Assembly: GCA_029264305.1 (NCBI GenBank)
Contig: JARICA010000008.1
Location: 1-64,000 of the forward strand
DNA from: Faecalimonas sp.
Lineage (GTDB): Bacteria; Bacillota; Clostridia; Lachnospirales; Lachnospiraceae
DNA: 64,000 nt
Reading direction: 5' to 3'
Position numbers and translations under genes: made by a program. This document shows, piece by piece, positions 7,378-16,300 of this stretch (within the stretch, counting starts at the first letter, position 1; every line of letters begins with the position of its first letter). The notes beneath the pieces were generated by a model that ran no database searches, was not told the DNA's origin, and worked only from the letters and a program-made list of their open reading frames with translations.

Positions 7378-9459
7378 ATGAAGTTTTTTATTAAACATGA
7401 AGTACAGGGCCGTCTCCGTATTCATGTCGCCAGAAATGGAATGACATGTGCGGAGGCGGATGTTCTTTGCTGGGCACTTGAAGAAAAGAAAAATGTTACA
7501 AAGGTCAAAGTATATGAACGCACCGCAGATGCTGTGATCTATTATACAGGCGACAGGGAAGAACTTATTGATAAATTAAGAAAATTCAGTTTTGAGAAAG
7601 AAGATGTACCGGAAAATGTTTTGTCTAGTTCTGGACGTGCTTTAAATTCTGAGTACAAAGAAAAGTTAATTGCAAAAACAATATTCCACTATGGAAGAAA
7701 GTTGATTCTTCCAAACCCGATAAAAAAAGTGTGGCTTACTTTTAAAGCAATTCAGTATATTGGAAAAGGAATTCAATGTTTAGCAAAAGGGAAAATAGAG
7801 GTTCCGGTTTTAGATGCTACAGCAATAGGTGTTTCTGTAATACGAGGAGATTTTAACACTGCTGGTTCTGTTATGTTCTTACTAGGAATTGGAGAATTAT
7901 TAGAAGAATGGACACATAAGAAATCTGTAGGCGATTTAGCACGGAGCATGTCTTTAAATGTAGAGAAAGTATGGTTGAAACAAGAAGAACAGGAAATTCT
8001 TGTTCCAGTTTCAGATATTTTGCCAGGAGATAAAGTAGTTGTACATATGGGAAACGTGATTCCTTTTGATGGAGAGGTGGCCAGAGGAGAAGGTATGGTT
8101 AATCAAGCTTCTTTGACGGGGGAAGCTCTTCCGGTACGAAGAATTTCAGGACAGTCCGTATATGCTGGAACAGTCTTAGAAGAGGGAGAACTAGAAATTA
8201 TAGTTAGAGCGGTTTCTGGTGCTACTCGATTCGAAAAAATTGTAACGATGATTGAAGATTCGGAAAAACTGAAATCAAATCTCGAAAGTAAGGCAGAACA
8301 TTTAGCAGACCGTTTAGTACCATACACATTGCTAGGAACTGGGCTTGTAGGGTTGCTTACTCGCAATGTAACAAAAACGCTTTCAGTTCTTATGGTAGAT
8401 TTTTCTTGTGCATTGAAATTAGCTATGCCAATTTCTGTTCTTTCTACAATACGAGAAGCGGGACAAAATGGCATTATCGTAAAAGGCGGGAAATATTTAG
8501 AAGCTGTATCAGAAGCAGATACAATTGTATTTGATAAGACAGGTACACTAACAAAGGCAAAACCAACAGTGAAAGAGGTTGTTGTGTTTGGAGATTATCC
8601 AGAGGAAGAATCTCTTCGTATCGCTGCTTGTTTAGAAGAACATTTTCCTCATTCTATGGCGAAAGCTGTGGTAGATGCAGCTAAAAAAAGAAATTTATAT
8701 CATGAAGAAATGCATTCGAAAGTAGAATACATTGTAGCTCATGGTATTTCTTCTTATATAGATGGAAAGAAGACAGTAATAGGAAGTAGTCACTTTGTAT
8801 TTGAAGATGAAAAGTGTTGTATTCGTCCGGAATATCAGGAAAGATTTGATTCGTTACCTGAAGAATATTCTCATTTATTCCTAGCAATATCAGGAGAGTT
8901 AGTGGCTGTAATTTGTATTGAAGATCCTCTTAGAGAGGAAGCAAGTGAGATGATAAGACTTTTGAAAGAAGAAGGTCTTTCTAAAATTGTTATGATGACA
9001 GGCGATAGTGAACGTACAGCAGCCTCTATTGCTAAACGAGTGGGGGTAGATGAATATTATTCTGAAGTACTTCCAGAAGATAAGGCAGGGTTTATTGAGA
9101 AAGAAAAAGCACTGGGAAGAAAAGTTATCATGATCGGTGACGGAGTTAATGATTCTCCAGCACTTTCGGCAGCAGATGTAGGAATTGCAATTAGTGATGG
9201 AGCAGAGATAGCTCGAGAAATTGCTGATATAACTATTGCAGCAGAAGATTTGCGTGAGATTGTCATACTAAAACGGTTATCAAATGCTATGATGAAACGA
9301 ATTCAAAAAAATTATAAAGGAATTGTGGGTATTAATGCAGGATTGATTGCATTAGGAGTAACAGGGATACTTCAACCGACGACTTCTGCGTTATTGCATA
9401 ATGTTTCTACTTTAGCTATCAGTTTAAAAAGCATGAAAAATCTTTTGCCAGAAGAATAA
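7378..9459 (+). CDS. P1B-type heavy-metal translocating ATPase
   Basis: A 693-residue metal pump of the plasma membrane. Residues 1-75 are an HMA-like domain that lacks the CxxC metal site. The actuator loop carries SLTGEALP, and the phosphorylation site VFDKTGTLTKA has its Asp near residue 386. HP of the HPxx motif is present in EEHFPHSMA and the hinge motif is GDGVNDSPAL. The membrane motif that decides metal choice, usually CPC, CPH or SPC, reads SCALKLAMP near residue 342, so the second position is Ala rather than Pro. The gene ends a cluster that starts with feoAB, which makes iron or manganese efflux plausible, but the metal cannot be read from sequence. Confidence 0.9.
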   Translation: MKFFIKHEVQGRLRIHVARNGMTCAEADVLCWALEEKKNVTKVKVYERTADAVIYYTGDREELIDKLRKFSFEKEDVPENVLSSSGRALNSEYKEKLIAKTIFHYGRKLILPNPIKKVWLTFKAIQYIGKGIQCLAKGKIEVPVLDATAIGVSVIRGDFNTAGSVMFLLGIGELLEEWTHKKSVGDLARSMSLNVEKVWLKQEEQEILVPVSDILPGDKVVVHMGNVIPFDGEVARGEGMVNQASLTGEALPVRRISGQSVYAGTVLEEGELEIIVRAVSGATRFEKIVTMIEDSEKLKSNLESKAEHLADRLVPYTLLGTGLVGLLTRNVTKTLSVLMVDFSCALKLAMPISVLSTIREAGQNGIIVKGGKYLEAVSEADTIVFDKTGTLTKAKPTVKEVVVFGDYPEEESLRIAACLEEHFPHSMAKAVVDAAKKRNLYHEEMHSKVEYIVAHGISSYIDGKKTVIGSSHFVFEDEKCCIRPEYQERFDSLPEEYSHLFLAISGELVAVICIEDPLREEASEMIRLLKEEGLSKIVMMTGDSERTAASIAKRVGVDEYYSEVLPEDKAGFIEKEKALGRKVIMIGDGVNDSPALSAADVGIAISDGAEIAREIADITIAAEDLREIVILKRLSNAMMKRIQKNYKGIVGINAGLIALGVTGILQPTTSALLHNVSTLAISLKSMKNLLPEE

Positions 9460-9462
9460 AAG

Positions 9463-9496
9463 AAAAAACAGAAGTGAATATAGCTTCTGTTTTTTT
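9463..9496 (+). terminator. terminator of the metal cluster
   Basis: The stem AAACAGAAG / CTTCTGTTT with an eight-base loop is followed by a long T run. Confidence 0.8.
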
Positions 9497-9611
9497 CTTT
9501 TTATAAGGAATGGAAAGGGAATGAAAATATCATAGACAACATACTTATTATACGATATGATATAAACTGAAATTTATTTGATTTTATCTTTTTTGTTAAT
9601 TACTAAGATTT

Positions 9612-9651
9612 TGTGGATAAATCAAAGATGAAAAATCAATTTTGTGGATAA
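9612..9651. promoter_or_regulatory. pair of perfect DnaA-box sequences in a direct repeat
   Basis: TGTGGATAA, the complement of the DnaA box TTATCCACA, occurs at 9612-9620 and 9643-9651, about three helical turns apart. Each copy is embedded in a longer repeat (TTTTGTGGATAA and then ATCAAA). They lie upstream of the Rrf2 gene in otherwise unassigned DNA (9497-9700). Confidence 0.5.
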
Positions 9652-9709
9652 GATCAAAAAAATAGTGTAGTGGAACAGAAAAGAATATTATTAAAAGGAA
9701 GGTAAAAAC

Positions 9710-10114
9710 TTGCAATTAAATGTTACAACAGATTATGGGATACGTGTGCTTTTAGCATTACATCAAAAAAGGGGGATGGCTACGGCAGATGAGATTTCAG
9801 ATATGATGGGGATTTCGCATCGATATCTTATTAAGGTGGTAAGTAAATTAAAAAAATCGGGTTTTATAAAGTCAATCCCTGGGCCAACAGGTGGATATCG
9901 ACTTGAGGTTCCGATTTCTGAAATTACAGTAGGACAAGTTTGCTTGAGTATGGAGAAAACAATGAAAATTAATCGTTGTATGGATCAAGAAGGAGAATGT
10001 AGTAGAAATGCACAAATATATTGTCCTGTAAGAAAATTTTATTTTGATTTGCAAAAACATTTAGAGCAACATTGGTTTAGTATAAGTTTGCAAGAAATAA
10101 TAGAAACGTATTAA
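9710..10114 (+). CDS. Rrf2 family transcriptional regulator
   Basis: A 134-residue winged-helix regulator translated from a TTG start that has AAGGAAGG eight bases upstream; no ATG gives the complete domain. The N-terminal DNA-binding half matches Rrf2 (LNVTTDYGIRVLLALH, ISHRYLIKVVSKLKKSGFI, GPTGGYRL). Three cysteines at residues 90, 97 and 105 (C-x6-C-x7-C) form the spacing used by IscR/NsrR-type members to hold an Fe-S cluster, so a redox, NO or Fe-S sensing role is likely. Two DnaA-like boxes precede it and a two-component system follows 43 bases later, possibly in one transcript. Confidence 0.9.
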   Translation: MQLNVTTDYGIRVLLALHQKRGMATADEISDMMGISHRYLIKVVSKLKKSGFIKSIPGPTGGYRLEVPISEITVGQVCLSMEKTMKINRCMDQEGECSRNAQIYCPVRKFYFDLQKHLEQHWFSISLQEIIETY

Positions 10115-10157
10115 TTAAAAATTTGAATGTATGATGAGTGAGAGAGGAAGCGATGAG

Positions 10158-10859
10158 GTGTATCATAATGATAAGGTTTTAATTGTGGATGATGATCCAG
10201 AAATTCGATCAGTAATTCGAATTTTATTGACTAGTGAAAATTTTGAGGTAGAAGAAGCAAGTTCTGGAGATGAGGTGTTAAAGATATTAACACCGGAGTT
10301 TTCTCTTGTAATATTGGATGTTATGTTGCCAGGAATTTCTGGATATGAAATATGCCAGAAAATTAGAAAAAATTATAATGTTCCGATTTTATTTTTATCT
10401 GCCAAAAGTCAAGGTTCCGATTTGGTTATGGGGTATTCAGCAGGTGGAGATGATTATTTATGTAAGCCATTCTCATACACGGAATTGTTGGCTCGAGTAA
10501 AAGGACTTATTCGTCGCTACGCAGTTTATCAAGGAAGAAATATTCCTGTTAAAAAGGCAGAATATCTGGAATGTAGCGGGATCAAACTTGATAAAAGGCA
10601 AAATAGTGTTTATAAATATGATGAGAAATTGAATCTTACCGATACAGAATATCAAATTTTAAAATTAATGATGGCATATCCAGGTAGATTATTTTCTATT
10701 GAGAGTATTTATGAACAAGTTTGGAAAGAACCATATATGATTGATGCTAGAAATTCTGTTATGGTGTTTATTCGTAAAATTCGAGAAAAAATTGAAGAGG
10801 ATCCAAAACATCCAGAAATTCTTTTAACAGAGTGGGGGAAGGGGTATCGAATTGTTTAA
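10158..10859 (+). CDS. OmpR/PhoB-type response regulator
   Basis: The receiver domain (VLIVDDDPE at the start, phospho-acceptor Asp in VILDVMLPG, Lys in LCKPFSY) is followed by a winged-helix DNA-binding domain with TDTEYQILKLMMAYPGR and the final WGKGYRI. I chose the GTG at 10158, which follows GAGAGGAAG; an in-frame ATG at 10131 would add nine residues but has no ribosome site. The gene overlaps the kinase gene by eight bases, so the pair is translationally coupled. It is followed by the pilus operon, which it may control; this is inferred from position only. Confidence 0.93.
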   Translation: MYHNDKVLIVDDDPEIRSVIRILLTSENFEVEEASSGDEVLKILTPEFSLVILDVMLPGISGYEICQKIRKNYNVPILFLSAKSQGSDLVMGYSAGGDDYLCKPFSYTELLARVKGLIRRYAVYQGRNIPVKKAEYLECSGIKLDKRQNSVYKYDEKLNLTDTEYQILKLMMAYPGRLFSIESIYEQVWKEPYMIDARNSVMVFIRKIREKIEEDPKHPEILLTEWGKGYRIV

Positions 10860-12141
10860 GATAGTGAAAGAAAAATTATCCGGACATCTTTTACTACAGT
10901 ATGTAGTAGCCTCTATTCTTTCATGGATGGTGTTTTTTGTAGTTTCATTTATGATTTCAGATATACTGTCGAAGTGGGTATTTAATAGTGAGTTATTTAC
11001 TCCATTTTGGGAAAATCAATGTGAAAGTTTTATCCAAGAACTTAACGATCTTGTTGAAGAAAAGAATATGACCGTGGAAGAAGTGCGAGAATACAACTTA
11101 AGTGAGTCAAGAAATGGAAGTGTGAAGTTTTATTCGTATATTGATTATTTAAAAGAATTAAATGGTAGATCTACTAATGCACAAATCGTTTGTTCAGATG
11201 GTATGTTTTACCCTAAAAAATATGTTCCTTCTGATAAATATTGGAAATATTGGAATTGTGTGGGGGTTATTATTGCATTTATTTTTTCGGAATTTATAGT
11301 TTTAAGGTTTGTTTATAAATTGATTCGTCGAATGAAAATATTATATAATCAAATTAATAGTACCGATTTAAAGAAAAGAGATTTAGGTATTATTGTTGAA
11401 GGAAGAGATGAATTATCATTATTAGGCGAAAAAGTAGAAACTATGCGTATAATGTTAGTGAAATCTATTAATGATGAAATGAATCAAAGGCAGCAGCAGA
11501 CAAAATTAATTGCGTCTCTTTCACATGATATTAGAACACCGTTGACAAAAATAATTACTTGCTTAGATATTTTGAATTATAAACTTGCAAAATCGGAAGA
11601 AGAAAGAGAAAATTGTCTTGTAATGATAACGAGTAAAGCTAATCAACTTAAGTGTTTAACAGATCGGCTATTGAATTCAGTTACTTGTGGTGATGAGAAT
11701 ATAGATTATCAACGAGAAATGTATGATGGACCTTCTATGTTAAGTCAATTATTATTTGAAGGAAGTTATTATTTGGAAGAAGAAGGGTTTGTAGTTCATG
11801 TACCAAAGACGATTTCTGGTGTATATCAGTTGAGAGTAGATATTGTTGCAATTAGGAGAGTAGCAGATAATGTGTATTCAAATATCCAAAAATATGCAGA
11901 TAAGAAAACCCCCATTGAGATTAAGATAGAAGAACAGGATAAAGAAATTATAGTATATGTTCAAAATCGTAAAAAAGCATCGTCAAATCAAATAAAACCA
12001 GAAAGCCATGAAATAGGATTGGCAATCATTACACAGATTATGGAGGCAATGGGCGGTAGAAGTGAAGTAGAAAATACAAATGAGTTTTTTGTTATAAGAT
12101 TAATTTTGCCAAAATACAACTATGTAATAGATACAAATTAA
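10852..12141 (+). CDS. sensor histidine kinase
   Basis: A 429-residue membrane kinase with a TTG start preceded by GGGGGAAGGGG. A first membrane helix covers about residues 15-37, an extracellular sensor of about 95 residues follows, and a second helix lies near 136-158. A HAMP-like linker leads to the phosphorylated His in SLSHDIRTPLTK (near residue 225). The ATPase domain has an N box (VADNVYSNIQKYA) and the glycine motif EIGLAIITQIMEAMGG. The first glycine box is weak, but overall length and order are normal. It pairs with the overlapping response regulator. The signal is unknown. Confidence 0.92.
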   Translation: MFKIVKEKLSGHLLLQYVVASILSWMVFFVVSFMISDILSKWVFNSELFTPFWENQCESFIQELNDLVEEKNMTVEEVREYNLSESRNGSVKFYSYIDYLKELNGRSTNAQIVCSDGMFYPKKYVPSDKYWKYWNCVGVIIAFIFSEFIVLRFVYKLIRRMKILYNQINSTDLKKRDLGIIVEGRDELSLLGEKVETMRIMLVKSINDEMNQRQQQTKLIASLSHDIRTPLTKIITCLDILNYKLAKSEEERENCLVMITSKANQLKCLTDRLLNSVTCGDENIDYQREMYDGPSMLSQLLFEGSYYLEEEGFVVHVPKTISGVYQLRVDIVAIRRVADNVYSNIQKYADKKTPIEIKIEEQDKEIIVYVQNRKKASSNQIKPESHEIGLAIITQIMEAMGGRSEVENTNEFFVIRLILPKYNYVIDTN

Positions 12142-12163
12142 ATAGAGTGTACATAAGTAGAAT

Positions 12164-12196
12164 AGACTGTCATTCGTATTGAATGGCAGTTTATTT
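12164..12196 (+). terminator. terminator after the two-component genes
   Basis: The stem GACTGTCATTC / GAATGGCAGTT (one mismatch) with a five-base loop is followed by TATTTTG. The remaining 12197-12380 is AT-rich leader DNA for the pilus operon in which I could not fix a promoter. Confidence 0.6.
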
Positions 12197-12380
12197 TGTT
12201 AAAAAATAATCATAAGAATTGTTAAGAAATTGAATAGATGTATATTAAGAAAAGTTATATATTATTTCATAATGTTGGGTCAAAAATAATTACGTAGTTT
12301 TATACTCTATTGTTTACCCCAAAGGTGATGAATTAGAATGTGAATAATATTTGATATAAAAAGGATTCGGTATAGCAGTT

Positions 12381-12728
12381 ATGAATACAAAAAAAACTTT
12401 AAAGAAGATGTCGAAACTTGAGTTGGTCGAATTGCTAGCAGAGCAAGAGAGACAAATTCAATTTTTAAAACAACAGTTAGAAGAAAAAGATAAGGTTATT
12501 CAGCAACGAACACTTAAATTAAATGAATTTGGTAATATCGCACAAGCAGCGTTAGCTATAAATGAAGTATTTGAAACAGCACAAAGAGCAGCCGATCAAT
12601 ATGTTGATAGCATTAAAACAGTAGTTGAGGAACGCTTACAGCAAAATGAAAATTCGGATGAACGCATGGAGAAGATGAAAGTTTCGGAAGAAAATATGTG
12701 GGGGAAAAATGAATGCAGGAAAAATTGA
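12381..12728 (+). CDS. coiled-coil protein at the head of the pilus operon
   Basis: A 115-residue soluble, highly charged protein. Residues 10-50 (LELVELLAEQERQIQFLKQQ and on) have a strong heptad pattern. A shorter helix with ALAINEVFETAQRAADQYVD follows, which resembles the short coiled-coil proteins often misnamed DNA repair or DivIVA-like proteins near sortase and signal peptidase genes. It overlaps the signal peptidase gene by 16 bases, so the two are coupled. A role in placing the secretion or pilus machinery is conceivable, but nothing in the sequence shows it. No enzyme motif is present. Confidence 0.65.
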   Translation: MNTKKTLKKMSKLELVELLAEQERQIQFLKQQLEEKDKVIQQRTLKLNEFGNIAQAALAINEVFETAQRAADQYVDSIKTVVEERLQQNENSDERMEKMKVSEENMWGKNECRKN

Positions 12729-13291
12729 TTTATCCAACTATTGAAGAAATGGATCAAGAAATTGAACGCCTCAAGCGAAAAAGCCGTGTTTCACGTGGAA
12801 TCAGATGGACTTTATATTCATTGGTTGTTGTGGCAGCAATTGTTGTGTTGATTGCAACACTTTGGATGCCTGTACTCAAGATTACTGGAAATAGTATGAG
12901 TCCCACTTTGCATAAAGACGAGCTGGTGGTAGCAATTCGTACAAAACAGTTCCAATCGGGAGATGTAATTGCATTTTATTATGATAATAAGATTTTAATT
13001 AAAAGAGTAATTGCTACGGCGGGACAGTATGTTGATATAAAGGAAGACGGTACTGTTCTTGTTAACGGAAAGGTATTAGATGAACCGTATATTCAAGAAA
13101 AAAGTAAGGGAGAGTGTGATATACAACTTCCATATCAAGTTGGAGATGGGCAGATTTTTGTTATGGGAGATGACCGAGCAATCTCACTAGATAGTCGAAC
13201 AACTGCAGTAGGGACTATTGAAGAAGAAAAAGTTTTAGGACGAGTTGTCCTTAAAGTTTGGCCTTGGGCTAGTTTAGGACAAGTTCGATAA
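12713..13291 (+). CDS. signal peptidase I
   Basis: A 192-residue type I signal peptidase with a single N-terminal anchor (about residues 33-52). Catalytic Ser61 lies in GNSMSPTL, the general-base Lys97 in ILIKRVIA, and the later box GDDRAISLDSR is conserved. It removes signal peptides outside the membrane. The N-terminal 30 residues are charged and cytoplasmic. A dedicated peptidase next to pilin genes is usual in sortase-assembled pilus loci, where it processes pilins or, in some loci, helps assembly. Length is typical of Gram-positive enzymes. Confidence 0.92.
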   Translation: MQEKLIYPTIEEMDQEIERLKRKSRVSRGIRWTLYSLVVVAAIVVLIATLWMPVLKITGNSMSPTLHKDELVVAIRTKQFQSGDVIAFYYDNKILIKRVIATAGQYVDIKEDGTVLVNGKVLDEPYIQEKSKGECDIQLPYQVGDGQIFVMGDDRAISLDSRTTAVGTIEEEKVLGRVVLKVWPWASLGQVR

Positions 13292-13324
13292 TACATAGTA
13301 TATGGTAAAGGAGAGGTAGAACGT

Positions 13325-16300
13325 ATGGCAAATACGATAAAACATAAGATTGCTAAGTTTAAAGCGCAACGAAACTATAAAAGAAAACTGTATTCTTGGT
13401 TTGTAGTGTTAGCTTTGGGAATTACGGTATGTGTTTTAGGTATTTTAACAAAGCCTGCAAGTACAATGAGTGGTCAAGTTGTCTGTGGATTAAAAGAGCA
13501 TACCCATACAGACGATTGTTATGAGAAACAGTTGATTTGTGATAAAGAAGAAGGAGAAAATCATGTTCATACGGAAGAATGTTGGAAAAGGACATTAGTT
13601 TGTTCCAAACAAGAACATACGCATATTGCAGAATGTTATGATGTGAAAACATCTGAAAATCTACAGCAGAAGGAATTGCAAATGTCTTCAGCACAAAAAG
13701 TGATGGTGGAACAACTGCGAAAAGATGTACCGGCAGAGTATACCGATGTACGAACAGTACAACTTTCTGAAGGAGGAGCGGTATATTTATTTGCACAGCC
13801 GAACACCATTCCCAAACAGGTAGAATTACAGGCAAAGGTGTTAAATAGGGATAGTGAAGAATTTGGACAAGCAGAGAAACGAGTTAAAGATGCAAAGATA
13901 AGTTATGAATATTTAAATGCATTAGATATTTCTTTGGTGGATGAAACAGGTGCTGAAGTTGAACCGAATGCACCGATTTACGTTTCTATTGATTTTAATA
14001 ACTTATTACCAGAGAAGGTAAATCCAGAAAGTATTCAGATTCAGCATCATAAGGAATTTCCAACAAGCAAAGAAGATTCTATATTGGAGAATGTGGACGT
14101 GGTTTTAGAATCTGTAATGGATGATGAAAAAGGTGTGTTAAAACGAAGCGATAATACACAGACATATATGGCCACTTTTCTTACAGATAGTTTTTCTGTT
14201 TATACGATTACATCGTTAGGATGGAAGGATTTGAAAATTAGAATTCAATGCGTAGATGAATTTGGGCATGAGGTGCATGAGAAAGATAAGCCAAATGATA
14301 TCCAATGGGGGGATGCTTATAAACCAAATGCAAGTTTTAACAAATTGTTTATGAGTGATGAGCATGACAAGATTGATGGTTATAAATATGATGGAAAAGC
14401 ATATTTAATGCGAAATGGTAAATTTGACAAACGAATTTATGGTATAAGGAGAGAAAATAATAATTGGTATTATTTCCCAAACGATAAAGATCGCAACACG
14501 AAAATAAAGTTTGATCCACAACCAAACTTTATTATGAATGGTCAGGAAAACCCATCAGATTTTATTCGAGTAGTCTATCGAAAAGAAACGGATATTCATG
14601 TGAAATACATGGATGATGCAGGAATCTTTGGAGAAAAAGAAATTCCACTTAGTGCGACAGATTCACCAAATAGAAGAAATCCAGATGTAATGAAATATAT
14701 AGGAACAGAATTGGAAATTAGTAACACAGATGTGATGCCAAAAAGTAATACGTATTTTTTCATCGGGAACGCATATGTTGGAGAACCTAAATATGATAAT
14801 CAGGTAGTTAAAGTTATTCGTGATAATAGAAAACCATATGGGGTGACTTTAGAAGGAAAGAAAATTTTGATTTCAGAACAGGAGCCTTTGAAACTGTTGT
14901 ATCGAAAGATACAGACAGGCAAGTTAGAAAGAGCCAATACTGTTCCACTAAGAGATAAAGGATTAAAGATTAATCTGTTTAATTATAACACAAGAAATGA
15001 AAATACAAGTATTAACAAAGGGAAGAAGTTACAGTTCAAACCTCAGGGAAGCTCTCCGGAGGAATATAATAATTGGACTGGAAAAGATGGTGGTGTTTAT
15101 CAAGGAATTGTAGGAAATACATTGGTTAATAAATATCCCGATATACAGGGAGAGTCTTTAGATTATCTTTTTGATATAGAGATGTGTAAGGCGCAGTTAA
15201 AAACTGGGCAGGTAAAAAATGTCTATGAGGATTTGGATAATCTGTTTTGGCAGGATAAGGATGGATACTATCATTATGATTCTATGACCAATTTTGCTAC
15301 GATTGTTCCCGAGAATGCAAACTCAGCTGAACCGTATGCAAAAGGAAAAGATTTTATAGTTTATAAACAACCTGCGTTACCAACTGTAAGTGGAACAGGA
15401 GATAATGCAAAATTCTTACCATTTGATACCTATGAAAAAGCAAACAAGCCAAAACCAGAAAATGTACAGGCGGACAAAGAGTATCATTTTGGAATGACAA
15501 TGGAAGCAGAGTTTACTATACCACCAGGAGGAAAGGTTCCCGATGCGGACGGGGGACATACAGGTCTTCGTGATATGATTTTTGAATTTAACGGAGATGA
15601 TGATGTATGGCTTTTCATTGATGATAAATTGGTTCTTGATTTGGGAGGAATCCACGATCGATATGGTGGAAAGATTAATTTTAGAACAGGGGAAGTTATT
15701 ACAAACTCGCCTCATACACCACATAGTGATAGATACCAGAAAAATTTATATAATATTAAAGGCGATCCAAATAAGATGACAGAGGATGAATTAAAGACAG
15801 CACGTGAAGCGGCTGGTTTTGGTAAATTTTCACATCATAAGTTTAAATTCTTTTATTTGGAGAGAGGAGAAGGTGCTTCTAACTGTGAGATTCGATTTAA
15901 CTTAGTTCCTGTACAGCATGGTTTGATTGTTGGAAAGAGATTTCCAGAAGAATCGATGAAAGATGTAGTAACAGAGCATATGTGGTATCAATTTCAAGCA
16001 GAAACGGAATTTGAAGGGAAAAGACAGCCATTAGCTCAAGCTACTTACCGAAAAATTGAGTGGAAACCAGGAGCGCACCCGATTACAGGTGGACATACTG
16101 TTGGAGTTGGAAAAACAGATGATCAAGGTCGGTTTTGGCTACGCGCAGGGGAACGTGCCGATCTTGCTGGAGCAATTGATTTAAAACATACTGGTGTAAC
16201 TGATCAGAAGAAAATGAATATTTATGTCAGTGAGATTTTGCCAAATGTAGCTCCTGCTCCAAAAGTATGGATGGGGAAGGAAGAAGATCCAGGAACGTAT

